Part shown: piece after piece, positions 42,976 to 53,899 of the stretch | How the letters are laid out: every line of letters begins with the position of its first letter | How positions within the stretch are numbered: the first letter of the stretch is position 1 | Assembly: GCA_030581615.1 (NCBI GenBank) | Contig: JAKTTT010000041.1 | Location: 62,001-126,000, forward strand | DNA: 64,000 nucleotides | Source of the DNA: Alloascoidea africana | Taxonomy: Eukaryota; Ascomycota; Alloascoideomycetes; Alloascoideales; Alloascoideaceae | Direction: 5' to 3' | The notes under the pieces: model-generated | Databases searched by the model: none | What the model was told of the DNA's origin: nothing | Seen by the model: only the letters and a program-made list of their open reading frames with translations | Position numbers and translations under genes: made by a program

Positions 42976-45015
42976 ATGGCCAGACTGCTGCGAACTGCTG
43001 TTTTCCTTTCGTGCTTGCTATCGATTGCCCAGGGGTTTTACATCCCGGGTGTTGCTCCAACGGACTATAATGAGGGCGACGAGGTCCCGCTACTGGTGAA
43101 CCATCTCTCACCGTCTGGAGAAGAGTCGGACCGCAAGGCTTTTCTGTACTCGTTGGACTGTGAGTGTTTCAGCTGTTAATTCATCGGTTTGTCTGTTTTT
43201 GCTGGTGTTGGTTAAGTTACTAATTCGTGTCTGTTTTTGTCTAGACTATTCTGAAAAGTTCAAGTTTTGTAAACCGTCAAACGGTAAGCCTAAGCCTACT
43301 TCATTAGGCCCTTTAATTTTTCGACCTTGCAAGTTACTGATAATATTGCCACATTTCTAGGTCTTGTTAAACAAACAGAGTCCTTGGGCTCTGCTCTTTT
43401 TGGAGACCGAATTTTCAACTCTCCATTTGAATTGAATATGAAGAAGAACGAATCCTGCAAGGTTTTGTGCAAGCAGACCTATTCACCAGACGATGCCAGA
43501 TTTGTCAATAGAAACATAAGAAGAGGATATAAACACAATTGGCTGATTGATGGCTTACCAGCCGCAACATTGTTGCACGATAAACGGACCGACTCTGAAT
43601 TTTATGCTCCTGGATTTGGTCTTGGAGAAGTTGATGAGCAAGGTTCAGTCTATCTCAACAACCATTACGATATCGAAGTAGAGTATCATGTTACACCAAA
43701 GAACAAGTACCGTGTGGTTGGCGTCATAATCACTCCCCGCTCTTTGGATAGTCATGCAGATGCAAATGGCGATATCGAATGTAACGATGAGAATGTGCTA
43801 CCGGTGACCTTGCAGAATGATGACAATACAGATGTTATTTTCTCGTATAGCGTGGATTGGAAAGAGTCCCCGACAGCCTGGGCGACCCGTTGGGACAAGT
43901 ACCTACATGTTTTTGACCCCAAAATTCAATGGTTTTCGCTAATAAACTTTTCAATAATTGTTGTATTCTTGGCAGGAATAATGGCAAATATTCTGATCCG
44001 CGCACTGAGAAAGGACTTTATTCGATACAATGAAGTTGACCTTGATGATGAAGTACAAGATGATGGCGGCTGGAAACTGGTCCACGGAGACATTTTCAGA
44101 GCACCTAGAAAGGCAATGTTGCTTTCTGTTTTCTTAGGAAGTGGAATTCAGCTTTATCTCATGGCTGCCACCACAATTGTCTTTGCACTGTTGGGCTTCT
44201 TGTCACCTTCCAATAGAGGTTCACTGGGCACAGTTATGGTGTTTTTCTATGCGGTTTTTGGCATTGCTGGTGGATTTTTGTCTGCTTTTGTCTACAAATC
44301 GTTTGGAGGCGAGAATTGGAAGACAAATGCTTTACTCACTCCTCTGTTAGTTCCAGCTTTTATTTTCATTGTCTTTTTGGGGCTAAACTTTTTCCTGATT
44401 TTTGTAAGTTCCTCTGGAGCTGTTCCAATTGGTACAATGTTTGCAATCATCTTTATATGGTTCCTGATTTCAATACCTCTCTCGTTTGTTGGATCTTTTG
44501 CCGGTTGGAAAAAACCCTTACCTGAAAATCCAGTAAGGACGAACCAAATTCCTCGGCAAATCCCTGTACAACCGTTTTATCTAAAACTTTGGCCTACGAC
44601 CTTAGTGGCAGGAATTTTCCCATTTGGAGCTATGGCCGTGGAGCTTTACTTTGTCTTCCATTCAATTTGGTTTCAAAAAGTGTTTTACATGTTTGGCTTC
44701 CTCTTTGTTTGTTTTGTACTAATGACTCTGTCTGCTTCTGTGGTCACCATTCTTATGATCTATTATATTTTGTGCTCAGAGAACTATCATTGGCAATGGA
44801 GGAGTTTTATCATTGCTGGAGGCTGTTCAATATATGTGCTCATCCACTCTATTCTCTTGTCTGGTTTCAATTTTGGTGATTTTGTCTCTACAGTGTTGTA
44901 CTTGGGATACAGCGTGCTCATCAGCTTCTTGGTGTTTCTCATTACTGGTACTATTGGATACTTGTCATCATGGATATTTATCAGGAAAATCTATTCAGCG
45001 ATCAAAGCAGATTAA
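42976..45015 (+). CDS. EMP70: Nonaspanin/TM9SF protein (Emp70/Tmn2), two introns
   Basis: Three exons: 42976-43159, 43245-43283 (39 bases) and 43361-45015. Introns are 85 bases (GTGAGT...TCTAG) and 77 bases (GTAAGC...TTCTAG). The product is 625 residues: a signal peptide (1-20), a lumenal domain opening FYIPGVAPTDYNEGDEVPL and continuing with FCKPSNG, SLGSALFGDRI and CKVLC, then nine predicted membrane segments from about residue 265. The C-terminus ends KAD, the KXD/E motif that TM9SF proteins use to bind COPI and stay in the Golgi. S. cerevisiae Emp70, Tmn2 and Tmn3 are 667-706 residues. Role: endosome/Golgi membrane-protein sorting, adhesion and copper handling. I cannot separate Emp70 from Tmn2 orthology without a tree. 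Confidence 0.92.
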
Positions 45016-45670
45016 AGGTAGGGCTCAACATGTGGAAGATTGTCATAATTGTGCATTTGAGAAATCGATGTAGTATAGTCGTGTAAACCGATATTTAGCA
45101 TAGATTAAACACTTATAGGGGTTTAAGGACTACATTTGGTATTTTTACAGACAACGTAGTTCACATGTGTTTTCTGGTCTTTTGTTTCTCTTCTCATACT
45201 TGAACAAACGTTATTCTCGCAATAACAGTTTCATCCATTTTAGATTTCTAAGCCACATTTGCAACGGCAAGAGCAAGGTAAATGTTATTTTAAACTACAC
45301 GAATCATGCAGGGTCGTTTTCCATCCTACTTGGAGGAATTGCACAAGTTGACAACAATGAACAACAGTTGGCATGTTCAACCTCCATATGTCCAGATTGT
45401 ATCATCCGGTGTTACCGCACGGTGTTATCGGCATGAAAATTGCAAACGGAATTGCCGATATTCTACTGCTCCTGAAGTGGATCTTGACAAATGAGCAAAA
45501 TGAGTTTACGGGAAACCTTACCCGCCCGGAAATTGAGACACTTTCGATAATTCAATAGCATTTCCTGGACGTAAGTATATAAGGCTCGATGGATCCCTAA
45601 AGCAAGTTGACCGTTTCGAGGCATAAAAATTGGCCACGGACTAGTACTTCTTAATATCTAGTACGATTAT
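45016..45670. promoter_or_regulatory. YOR1 upstream region
   Basis: 655 bases between EMP70 and the ABC transporter, both rightward. A TATA-like GTATATAAGG lies at about 45574, roughly 95 bases before the YOR1 ATG. An ATG-initiated frame of 62 codons at 45306-45494 ends well before YOR1 and could be an upstream ORF or chance; no family was recognised. GCCACGGA near 45633 is one base off the Pdr1/Pdr3 consensus. Confidence 0.4.
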
Positions 45671-48600
45671 ATGAATATACAAACTACGTCTTTGGAAGGC
45701 GAACTGGAGAAGAATTCTGCCACAAAACCCAAGACTCCAATTGCCAGAAGGATCCTGACCAAGTTCATTGGAAAGCCTCAAGATGTTCCAGAGGCACAAA
45801 CTATTCCATTTCCCAAGCCCAATTGGCTTTCGTATGCTATGTGGGCATGGATCAATCCCATTTTGAAAACGGGCTACCGCCGGCGGCTGGAGAACACGGA
45901 CCTTTTTATCATGGAAGGAGACATGTCAGTTGAAGAAATGTCTGAAAGGTTTCTTACAAATTATAATAAACGATGTGAGCGATACTTTGAAAAAAAACGA
46001 AATCAAGGGTTAAATGAGGAAGAACTTTCCGATCTAACTATACCCAAAAGCGTTCTATTGCTCTCTATCAATGATACCTTTGGGAAGCTGTTCTGGACTG
46101 GAGGCGTTCTTCTCGCTATTTGTCAAGCTTCACAGGCCATGGAAACCTTGGTTACTAAGCGAATCATCAAGTTTGTTGCTGACAGATCTGTGGATCCAGA
46201 CTCAAATCCTGTGAAGGATGGAGTAGGCTATAGCATTGCGCTTATGCTACTCATCTTTATAGCGGCTCTAACGACAAATCACTCCTATTACAATGCCACT
46301 TTGGTTGGTTGTAAGGTCAGAGCGGTGCTAACCAATATCATGTATCAAAAGTCTATGAGGCTTACAACCAAATCCAAGTCAATATTTACAAACGGCACGA
46401 TAACAACACTAATTGGGGCCGACCTATCTCGTGTCGACTTTGGATTTGAGCTGGTTCATTACAACTATACTTTCCCCGTCGTTGTGATAATTGGAGTAAT
46501 TTTGTTGATTATTAACATTGGCCCATCAGCACTAGTTGGAATCGCAATCGTATCGATATCGTTTGCAGTTATCCTTTCCTGTGGTTCCAAATTCATGGAA
46601 ATCAGAATATTGACCAACAAACATACAGACAATAGGATAAGCAAGGTTAACGAAGTTCTGAGCGCCATAAGAATGGTAAAATACTATGCTTGGGAAGAAG
46701 CCTATGACAAAATTCTTTCCGGTATAAGAACAAAAGAGATGAATTTCATTCTGCGTCTTCAAAAACTTCGGAACTTTATAAACGCTTTGACTGGTTGTAT
46801 TCCTATAATCTCAGCAACGGTCTCGTTTGTGGTGATGCATGCCGCTGGCAGATCTCTGGAACCGGATAAAGTTTTTGCGTCATTGACGATTTTTTATATC
46901 TTCCAATTGCCTTTAATAATGTTGCCCATAAGTATGGCAACCACTGCAGATGCGCTGGTAGCATTGGAGAGAATATCATTATTTTTACAAGCTCAAGAGG
47001 AAAAAAGTGAATCAGATGACATGAAAAGATTGGAGAAGAAATCTCTTGGTGAGGATGAGGAGGATACGAATGATGCGATTAGAATCGTGGATGCGAGTTT
47101 TGTATGGGAAACAGCTACACAAAGAGAAAAAGAAATCATTACAGAGAAACTATTTAAAGAGCAAACAACTGAATCTATTCCGGAAACGGAGGATAAAGAT
47201 CAAACTGGAAAAACTGAAACCATTGGTTCACAAGAAGATTTGAGATTAAAAGACCATTCCAAGTTTACAGGGTTTGACACCATCAACTTGAGAATACAAA
47301 AGGGGGAATTCATAATGCTTACCGGTTCGATAGGAACCGGGAAAACAAGTCTTTTGTATGCAATATCGGGAATGATGAAGAAAACATCGGGTGATCTATC
47401 GGTCCAAGGTTCGCTATCATTTTGTTCCTATCCATGGATACAGAATCAAACTATTCGGAACAACATTGTATTTGGGTGTGAGTTTGATGCAGCGAAATAC
47501 AACCAGGTTGTTGAGGTATGTCAATTGAAAGACGATTTTGATTCTTTCCCCGCTGGCGACTTGACCGAAATTGGTGAACGTGGAGTTACACTTTCTGGTG
47601 GGCAAAAGGCCAGAATTAATCTGGCCAGAGCTGTCTATGCTGACAGGGACATTATATTGTTTGATGATGTTTTGAGCGCCGTTGATGCCAAAGTTGGGAG
47701 GAAAATCATGGAAGAATGTATTTTGGGATATCTCAAAGGCAAAACACGGATTTTGGCAACGCATCAATTATCTTTTCTCAAAGAGGCAGACCGGGTTATT
47801 TACTTGTTCCGTGGACATGTTCAAATGGACAAAGCGGATGAATTGTTAAGCACGAGTCCTGAATTTTCCCAGCTGGTAGATTTCAACAACACTGGAGCAG
47901 AACATGAAGACGATCAAATTGTCGAAATAGAAAAACTTGAAACGGGAGGCTTTAATGATGAAGAGCAGAGTTCGCCGACCAAGGACGCCCAATATATTGG
48001 TCTTGCGAGTGGTGAACTAATCGAAGAAGAAGAACGAGCTGAAAACGCTGTATCATTTGATGTTTACAAAACATATGTGAAATTGGGAAGTGGCAAGCTT
48101 GGATATTTCTCCTTGGTTATCTTCACCATATTAAATTCAATTTCAACTTTTCTTGTGCTGTTCAGCAGTACTTGGCTCAGTTTTTGGACAGAGGATAGAC
48201 TTGACACAACCACTGGAGCATATATTGGGCTCTATGTGACTTTTGGGTTTCTTGGATCTGTGTTTGTTTTCGCAGCACTCTATTTCGCATCTTACAGTAA
48301 GTTGTTACTTCCTTCAAATTTATGTTACTTCTCTAACTCTCCGTTTAGTTCTCAATAGGGCGAGTTTGAATCTTTACAAACGAGCAGCTAAAGCGATTCT
48401 CTATTCACCTATGGGATATTTCGACGTTACTCCCATGGGACGTATTTTGAACCGATTCACCAAAGACACTGATGTTGCAGATAACGAACTTACAGAGATG
48501 ATGAAAATTATTCTTGAGCAGGGTTTCCTAGTTTTGGGAATTTTGGTTTTGATATCTGTATACCTTCCTTGGTTTTTGATATGCATACCAGTCAGCTTTA

Positions 48601-49913
48601 TCATTTTTTATTTTTATGGCCATTATTATGTGCAGTCTTCTAGAGAGATCAAAAGATTGGAATCGATAAGTCGTTCCTTTGTATATAGCAATCTTTCGGA
48701 AACAATTTCGGGAATTGATACGATTAAATCGTTCAATCAAGAGGATCGATTCATAAGGAAAAACAACAGGTTGGTGAATGATATGAATTCTGCATATTTC
48801 TTGACAACTGCGAATCAACGATGGTTAGAAGTAAGACTTGATTTACTCGCAGTGATTCTTGTATTTTTTGTTTCTATGCTTTGCGTGACGGGTCAATTCA
48901 ACATCAATGCCTCTTCAACGGGACTTGTTCTTGCAATGGTGATTCAAGCAACTGGAATTTTGGCATATCTCGTGCGAATAACGACACAAATCGAAAACAA
49001 TTTTGTATCGATTGAAAGGTTGTACCATTATGGGTTCAAGTTGGAATCCGAGGCGCCATACCATATTGAAGAAACAAAGCCTGATAACAATTGGCCAGAG
49101 AAGGGTCAGATCAAATTTGAGCATGTTTATCTAAAATACAGGCCGAATCTTCCCTATGCACTTAAAGACCTGTCATTTTCCATTCGAGAGGCTGAAAAAG
49201 TAGGTATTTGTGGACGCACTGGTGCAGGAAAGTCCACTATAATGACTGCGTTGTACAGAATCACTGAGCTTTCAAAGGGGACAATATCGATTGATGGAAT
49301 TGACACCAGTACACTTGGACTTTTTGAGTTGAGATCACAGATTGCTATAATTCCTCAAGATCCTGTTTTATTTGAAGGAACAATTCGACGGAATTTGGAT
49401 CCTTTCAACGAGGTTTCTGATGATCAATTGTGGAATGTTTTGGCCCGATTCTTTGACAATGAGATGGTAACACTGATGCAAAAACAGCAACAAACGGTAA
49501 AACCCGATGGAGAAACAGGTTTAGAAGCAGCAAATCTACACAAATTCCATCTGTATCAAACTGTTGAAGAAGGAGGTAGCAACTATAGTTTAGGTGAGAG
49601 ACAACTTGTTGCACTTATAAGAGCTCTTGTAAGACAGGTTAAGATTTTGATATTGGATGAAGCCACATCATCAGTTGATTATGAAACGGATTCGAAGATC
49701 CAAGATGCTATATCCAAAAGTTTTGCAGATTGTACAATTATCTGTGTTGCACATAGACTGAAAACAATTCTGAATTATGATCGGATAATGGTGATGGATT
49801 GGGGGCAAATTCAAGAATTTGATACTCCGTTAAATCTTTTCAAGAATGAGGATTCGATTTTTGCACAAATGTGTGAAAAATCAAAAATCACGGAAAAAGA
49901 TTTTATCTGTTGA
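45671..49913 (+). CDS. YOR1: ABCC-type multidrug exporter (Yor1 type), one intron
   Basis: Two exons, 45671-48296 and 48349-49913, with a 52-base intron (GTAAGT, branch CTCTAAC, acceptor TTTAG). The product is 1396 residues with two TMD-NBD halves and no extra TMD0, as in S. cerevisiae Yor1 (1477). The first membrane domain has NPILKTGYRRRLENTDLF. NBD1 has Walker A GSIGTGKTS (near 553), signature LSGGQKARINLARA (near 641) and a Walker B with Asp in place of the catalytic Glu (ILFDDVLSAVD), normal for the degenerate first site of ABCC proteins. After the second membrane domain (GYFDVTPMGRILNRFTKDTD), NBD2 has GRTGAGKST (near 1164), SLGERQ and LILDEATSSVD. It exports organic anions, oligomycin and phospholipids at the plasma membrane. 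The Yor1 assignment is by domain layout and N-terminal wording. Confidence 0.9.
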
Positions 49914-49964
49914 TTGATTGATTGATTGTAATAAACAGACAACAATAAAACATTATGGTTGGTT

Positions 49965-50498
49965 TCATGATCTGGTATATTTTGCCAGAGTTGTATAATT
50001 TTTATTAGGACCAATGACAGAATAAGAAATTGTAAAACTTGATAAATCGTTATCTTCATAATCAAAAGTGTAAGATGTTTGATAGGTGTCATCCCCACAA
50101 AAATGTACATCTGCAATAGCATTTTTGGGTTTATTTTTTGCGAAATTGATTTTTAATGAATGAAAGATGTAATCTGCTTCAGGACTGGCATCATCTTGAT
50201 TTTTCACAAACCACGATGAGATTGAATCATTTTGTAAAGTATATCTATAAATGTATTTCTTGTAACCTGTGAATTTGACACCTGTTTTCTCAGATTCAAA
50301 CATTCCTTTTTCATCATAAACCAAATCCGTGGTTGATGATGATGATGATGATGGTGTAAGTGGTTTGAAATGAACTACTCCTGTGAAGATTCCAGAAGGT
50401 AATGAATTCAATTCAGACGTTACATTACGTGAAAGATTCCATTCTCCTAAAAGTTGATCAAATAAAAGTCTAGTTTGTGATTTTTGTATGTCGATCAT
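49965..50498 (-). CDS. DUF6314-like lipocalin-type protein
   Basis: A 177-residue single-exon protein from the ATG at 50498 (the frame opens three codons earlier only at a TTG). Its layout matches what I recall of DUF6314. It opens LLGEWNLSRNV, then SGIFTGVVHF, YDEKGMF, YKKYIYRY, IFHSLKINF, DVHFCGDDTYQTSYTF and closes with the signature VIGPNKNYTTLAKYTR. The alternating beta-strand pattern suggests a small barrel. No biochemical role is established to my knowledge. It is divergent from AIM25 with 177 bases between starts and convergent with YOR1. The gene is real on coding pattern; the family name is from memory. Confidence 0.65.
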   Translation of the reverse strand: MIDIQKSQTRLLFDQLLGEWNLSRNVTSELNSLPSGIFTGVVHFKPLTPSSSSSSTTDLVYDEKGMFESEKTGVKFTGYKKYIYRYTLQNDSISSWFVKNQDDASPEADYIFHSLKINFAKNKPKNAIADVHFCGDDTYQTSYTFDYEDNDLSSFTISYSVIGPNKNYTTLAKYTRS

Positions 50499-50675
50499 GA
50501 ACAACAAGAGTATATGTTATGTGTTGGGGTTTTTTTTTTTCAGTTTTTTGCTGGATCTTTTCGGTTGTGAGATTACCCGCTCTCGATTCGATGTTCAGAA
50601 ATCAAAAATCAACCAAACCTCCAATCAATCTTTAAACAATCACAGCATCTTCAATTCCAACACTTTCTGGTTTCC

Positions 50676-51821
50676 ATGTTACGATCACCTGCGCAATATG
50701 CGCTTGCATTGGCTCATCGTCGAGCATGGAGTTCCAGTTTCTCAGTACGAATTGTGATGGCGATGCGAATAGGCGAACAGCAAGGAGGTGGCACAAATGG
50801 TGGCAACCACAACCACAATTACAATTACAGTTCCAATTACAATAGGAGTGGGTATAGAACATTCAGTACCACGAATCGGGTCTTGAATCCTTTGAACTAC
50901 GGCATTGGTAATCCTCAAAAAGTGAATCGTAGGACTAGATCCGTGGGGGTAGCGGGGAAGAAAGGAACAATTAATCAAGAAGATCAAACGTTAACACAAA
51001 ACCATATTCAAAATGTACCCGAGTATGAAAGCAACAACAGGATTGTAACAATCACTCCGAATGATTCAATATACAACCTTTTAACGCAATCCACATTAAT
51101 AATCGAAAGACAAATTGAAATGATGAATGTTTTCCTTGGATTTGAACAGGCAAATAAATATATAATTATGGATTCTTCAGGTCGACATTTGGGATACATG
51201 TATGAAGAAGATTTTGGAATTTTTAAAATGTTCATGAGACAGGTTTATCGACTTCATCGACCTTTTAAAGTTGTCGTTACGGATGTTGAAGGTAATTTAC
51301 TCATGTGTATCCAAAGGCCATTTTCATTTATAAATTCGCATATAAAGAGTCTTATACCTAGGAATAATCCTAGTGTGGATGATGGGAAAATGGATTATAG
51401 ACTTGTTGGAGAAAGTATTCAAAGTTGGCATTTATGGAGACGACGATACAACCTGTTTCAAAAACAGGGAGGAGATGATAAAGGTGACGATTTGTATCAA
51501 TTTGGAGCGGTTGATTCCCCCTTTTTGGCATTTTCTTTCCCAGTTTATGATTCTAAAGGATGTATAATGGGGGCAGTTGATCGGAATTGGGTTGGGATTG
51601 GGAGAGAATTGTTTACAGATACAGGGGTTTATATTGTTCGAATGGATCCAAGTTTATTTGCAAATGATGTTAATTACGATTCATCAAGTTATAAATTTTC
51701 CAATAGAGGCATGAGTTTGGAAGAAAGGGCTGTTTTACTTGGAACTGCAGTAAGTGTTGATTTTGATTATTTTTCAAGACATTCTGGAAGAGGAGGATTT
51801 TTGTCATTTGGAGATGAATAA
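50676..51821 (+). CDS. AIM25: Mitochondrial phospholipid-scramblase family protein Aim25
   Basis: A 381-residue single-exon protein. The N-terminus (MLRSPAQYALALAHRRAW...) is basic and Ser/Ala-rich, consistent with mitochondrial import, followed by an Asn-rich low-complexity stretch. The scramblase domain (about 130-370) has LIIERQIEMMNVFLGFEQANKYIIMDSSG, FMRQVYRLHRPF, SFPVYDSKGCIMGAVDRNW and the closing LEERAVLLGTAVSVDFDYFSRHSGRGG. This matches yeast Aim25 and the fungal altered-inheritance-of-mitochondria branch of the PLSCR fold. Proposed role: lipid movement or tubby-like signalling at mitochondria; the activity of the family is debated. It shares a short promoter with the DUF6314-like gene. 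Confidence 0.88.
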   Translation: MLRSPAQYALALAHRRAWSSSFSVRIVMAMRIGEQQGGGTNGGNHNHNYNYSSNYNRSGYRTFSTTNRVLNPLNYGIGNPQKVNRRTRSVGVAGKKGTINQEDQTLTQNHIQNVPEYESNNRIVTITPNDSIYNLLTQSTLIIERQIEMMNVFLGFEQANKYIIMDSSGRHLGYMYEEDFGIFKMFMRQVYRLHRPFKVVVTDVEGNLLMCIQRPFSFINSHIKSLIPRNNPSVDDGKMDYRLVGESIQSWHLWRRRYNLFQKQGGDDKGDDLYQFGAVDSPFLAFSFPVYDSKGCIMGAVDRNWVGIGRELFTDTGVYIVRMDPSLFANDVNYDSSSYKFSNRGMSLEERAVLLGTAVSVDFDYFSRHSGRGGFLSFGDE

Positions 51822-51950
51822 TACTGCTCTAATTGTAAAATTGTTATGTTATGTTATAACCCACTTTATTTGTAAGTGCCCAGAACCAAAGAAATAAATA
51901 AATAGATAAAAAAAAAATAAAAAAAAAACAAATGTAAATAAAATCATAAA

Positions 51951-53540
51951 TCATGTAGGATAAACAGGATACAATGAAGTTGTTGGAAATTCTTCCATGG
52001 TTTCGGGATCCACCACGATTCCACCACCTTTTTGTAATTTTGTTGCCAAATCAGTGATTACTTGACGACCATAAATTTTGCCATTTGGTAGTAACACAGG
52101 ATCATCATCAACATGTGAGGTGACATGATGGGCGAATGAAATGTTTAAAGAGAGAATGTTTAATTCGGGTGAACAAACGGGACATAGACCACGTTTTGCA
52201 GAGAAAGAAGAATGTAATCCAGATATAGGTGTTGTTGTATGTTGACAATCTTCATCTGTCAATGCCATATCCGAATCCTCCTCATCTTTCCTGTGTTGTT
52301 GTTCTAGATAGGATGATGGTAACAAACAAGTTTTTTCTTCTGCTAGACTTGGAGTTTTACAACTTCTTGTTTTCAAAGCGCTTATCCCTGCACATAGAGT
52401 TATGAGTAACAATGGATGTTGTTGAATACTGTACAATGCTTTAAAAGCTTTTATAAATTCTTCTGCCAGTAGTTCATATCGATCACGGGAATAGTACCAT
52501 CTAAATTTACTCAAGTTTGAGTTTATAAGGGGCCATTTATCCAATTCAATGGTGGCCATTGAAGTTTCCCTAATTGTTTCGGGACAAAAGATTAGTAGAG
52601 CACTACAATCTTGTAATACTTGCCATTTCAGATCCGAATGTTTGATTAGATGGGTTTGGTAATATTGTAGAGCATCCTGGATACGTCCCGATCTTGTCAT
52701 TTCCACAAATTGTTGTACACGGATTTCAAACTCAAGGGTATTTTTGGATTTTTTCAAAAAAGCCTTGTTTTCAATACACCATTCGAGACATGCTGAAACG
52801 TCATGATCATGGATTATAGCATTTCGGATCGTGTTGCATGATTCCAAAAGATCAAAATCAATCATATCTTGGAGATGATCCGAGTTTGCCAAGAATTTGG
52901 CAGTTTCAATTGAGCCATCCCGAAGCAAATAGTCGATCAGGATCCGGTTTAATCTTGAGCGGTTAAACGCTTCAAACCTGTCTTTTGTGGTGGAAACAAG
53001 CTTTGCATCATCATCATCATCATCATCATTGTTATCTCTACGATCATTTTGGGTGATTTTGCGTTTTACTCCAAATTGTATATTCTTTTTGGGGTTTAAA
53101 GGAAAAGACGATTTATCGGGAGATGTACCGATATCCCTTGGTTCATCTGTGGATGATGGAGTAGCAGCTGAGGTGCCTGCAAAAGCCAGATCACCACCAC
53201 CACCACCACCCATCACCATATCGAGATCCTTAATCGAGTTGATCATGCGCAGCCGAGAAGCGATTTTCGCCATGCCCTTTGTGTTTTCATCACTGAGGGT
53301 TTGCAACCTTGTTTTAAGGCCTCGGACCCTGGAGATCATGGCATTCAGTGCCAACAGTTGCTCATCAGCCAGATCTGTCGATCCGTTCGCAAGCAGCCGA
53401 GAGATTTCCTTGCGCAGCCAGATGGACTCCTTTTCGATCGCACGCTGGGCCTGTCTGAAATGGGAGCGCAGATGCTCCAGCGGCACGCGGACGGCGGCCT
53501 CTTCCAGCTGTAACTGGAACTCGTTCGTGAGTTTGGACAT
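51951..53540 (-). CDS. FYV10: GID/CTLH ubiquitin ligase subunit Fyv10 (Gid9, MAEA)
   Basis: A 529-residue single-exon protein. An N-terminal coiled coil (LEHLRSHFRQAQRAIEKE) leads to an acidic insert, then LisH/CTLH (NRILIDYLLRDGSIETAKFL...VSACLEWCIENKAFL, about 195-290) and CRA (about 285-385). The degenerate RING begins CPVCSPELNIL and ends LPNGKIYGRQVI...DPETMEEFPTTSLYPVYPT, the Fyv10/MAEA hallmark. With Rmd5 it forms the catalytic core of the GID E3, which destroys gluconeogenic enzymes when glucose returns. The start is the ATG at 53540 (MSKLTNEF); the frame is open further but runs into promoter-like GA repeats. S. cerevisiae Fyv10 is 516 residues. The 5' end is GC-rich and the rest AT-rich. 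It is divergent from XBP1. Confidence 0.92.
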   Translation of the reverse strand: MSKLTNEFQLQLEEAAVRVPLEHLRSHFRQAQRAIEKESIWLRKEISRLLANGSTDLADEQLLALNAMISRVRGLKTRLQTLSDENTKGMAKIASRLRMINSIKDLDMVMGGGGGGDLAFAGTSAATPSSTDEPRDIGTSPDKSSFPLNPKKNIQFGVKRKITQNDRRDNNDDDDDDDAKLVSTTKDRFEAFNRSRLNRILIDYLLRDGSIETAKFLANSDHLQDMIDFDLLESCNTIRNAIIHDHDVSACLEWCIENKAFLKKSKNTLEFEIRVQQFVEMTRSGRIQDALQYYQTHLIKHSDLKWQVLQDCSALLIFCPETIRETSMATIELDKWPLINSNLSKFRWYYSRDRYELLAEEFIKAFKALYSIQQHPLLLITLCAGISALKTRSCKTPSLAEEKTCLLPSSYLEQQHRKDEEDSDMALTDEDCQHTTTPISGLHSSFSAKRGLCPVCSPELNILSLNISFAHHVTSHVDDDPVLLPNGKIYGRQVITDLATKLQKGGGIVVDPETMEEFPTTSLYPVYPT

Positions 53541-53899
53541 GCTGGGCAACGACAGCAACAACAGCAACAACAACACAGAGGTCGTGGAGGTGGAGTTGGA
53601 GCGAGACTCCACGAGAGAGAGAGAGAGAGAGAGAGGTAAACATCCGAACACCCTCATTATCGCACGTGAGCGTGCGATGATAGTGGCACGTGATCCATGG
53701 ATATAAAGCTGCCGCTGGCGCTGCCGCTGTCTGCAGCTGTCTGCAGTTTTCTGCACCTGCACCTGCACGCGGGCATTGCAGCTGCCCGATCGGGCGGGGC
53801 ACATGCGGCGGGTGCTCGTCTTTTTGTCTCGCTGCTCGTCTCCTTTTACTCTCCTTCCTCACTTCCCAAGGATTTAGTACCAACCAACGCAGCAGCTTG
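53541..53899. promoter_or_regulatory. Shared divergent promoter FYV10 / XBP1
   Basis: 359 bases between starts. They contain a GA dinucleotide repeat (53613-53635), CACGTG at 53663-53668 inside an inverted repeat (ATCGCACG, four bases, CGTGCGAT), a second CACGTG at 53687-53692, and TATAAA at about 53701 oriented towards XBP1. CACGTG is a Pho4/Cbf1-type bHLH site, and a Pho4-type factor is encoded at 22-23.7 kb. Confidence 0.6.

Noticed and set aside
53690-53899. XBP1 N-terminal extension from an in-frame ATG at 53690
   Set aside because: It overlaps the TATA and E-box promoter region and encodes Ala/Cys-rich sequence unlike the family.
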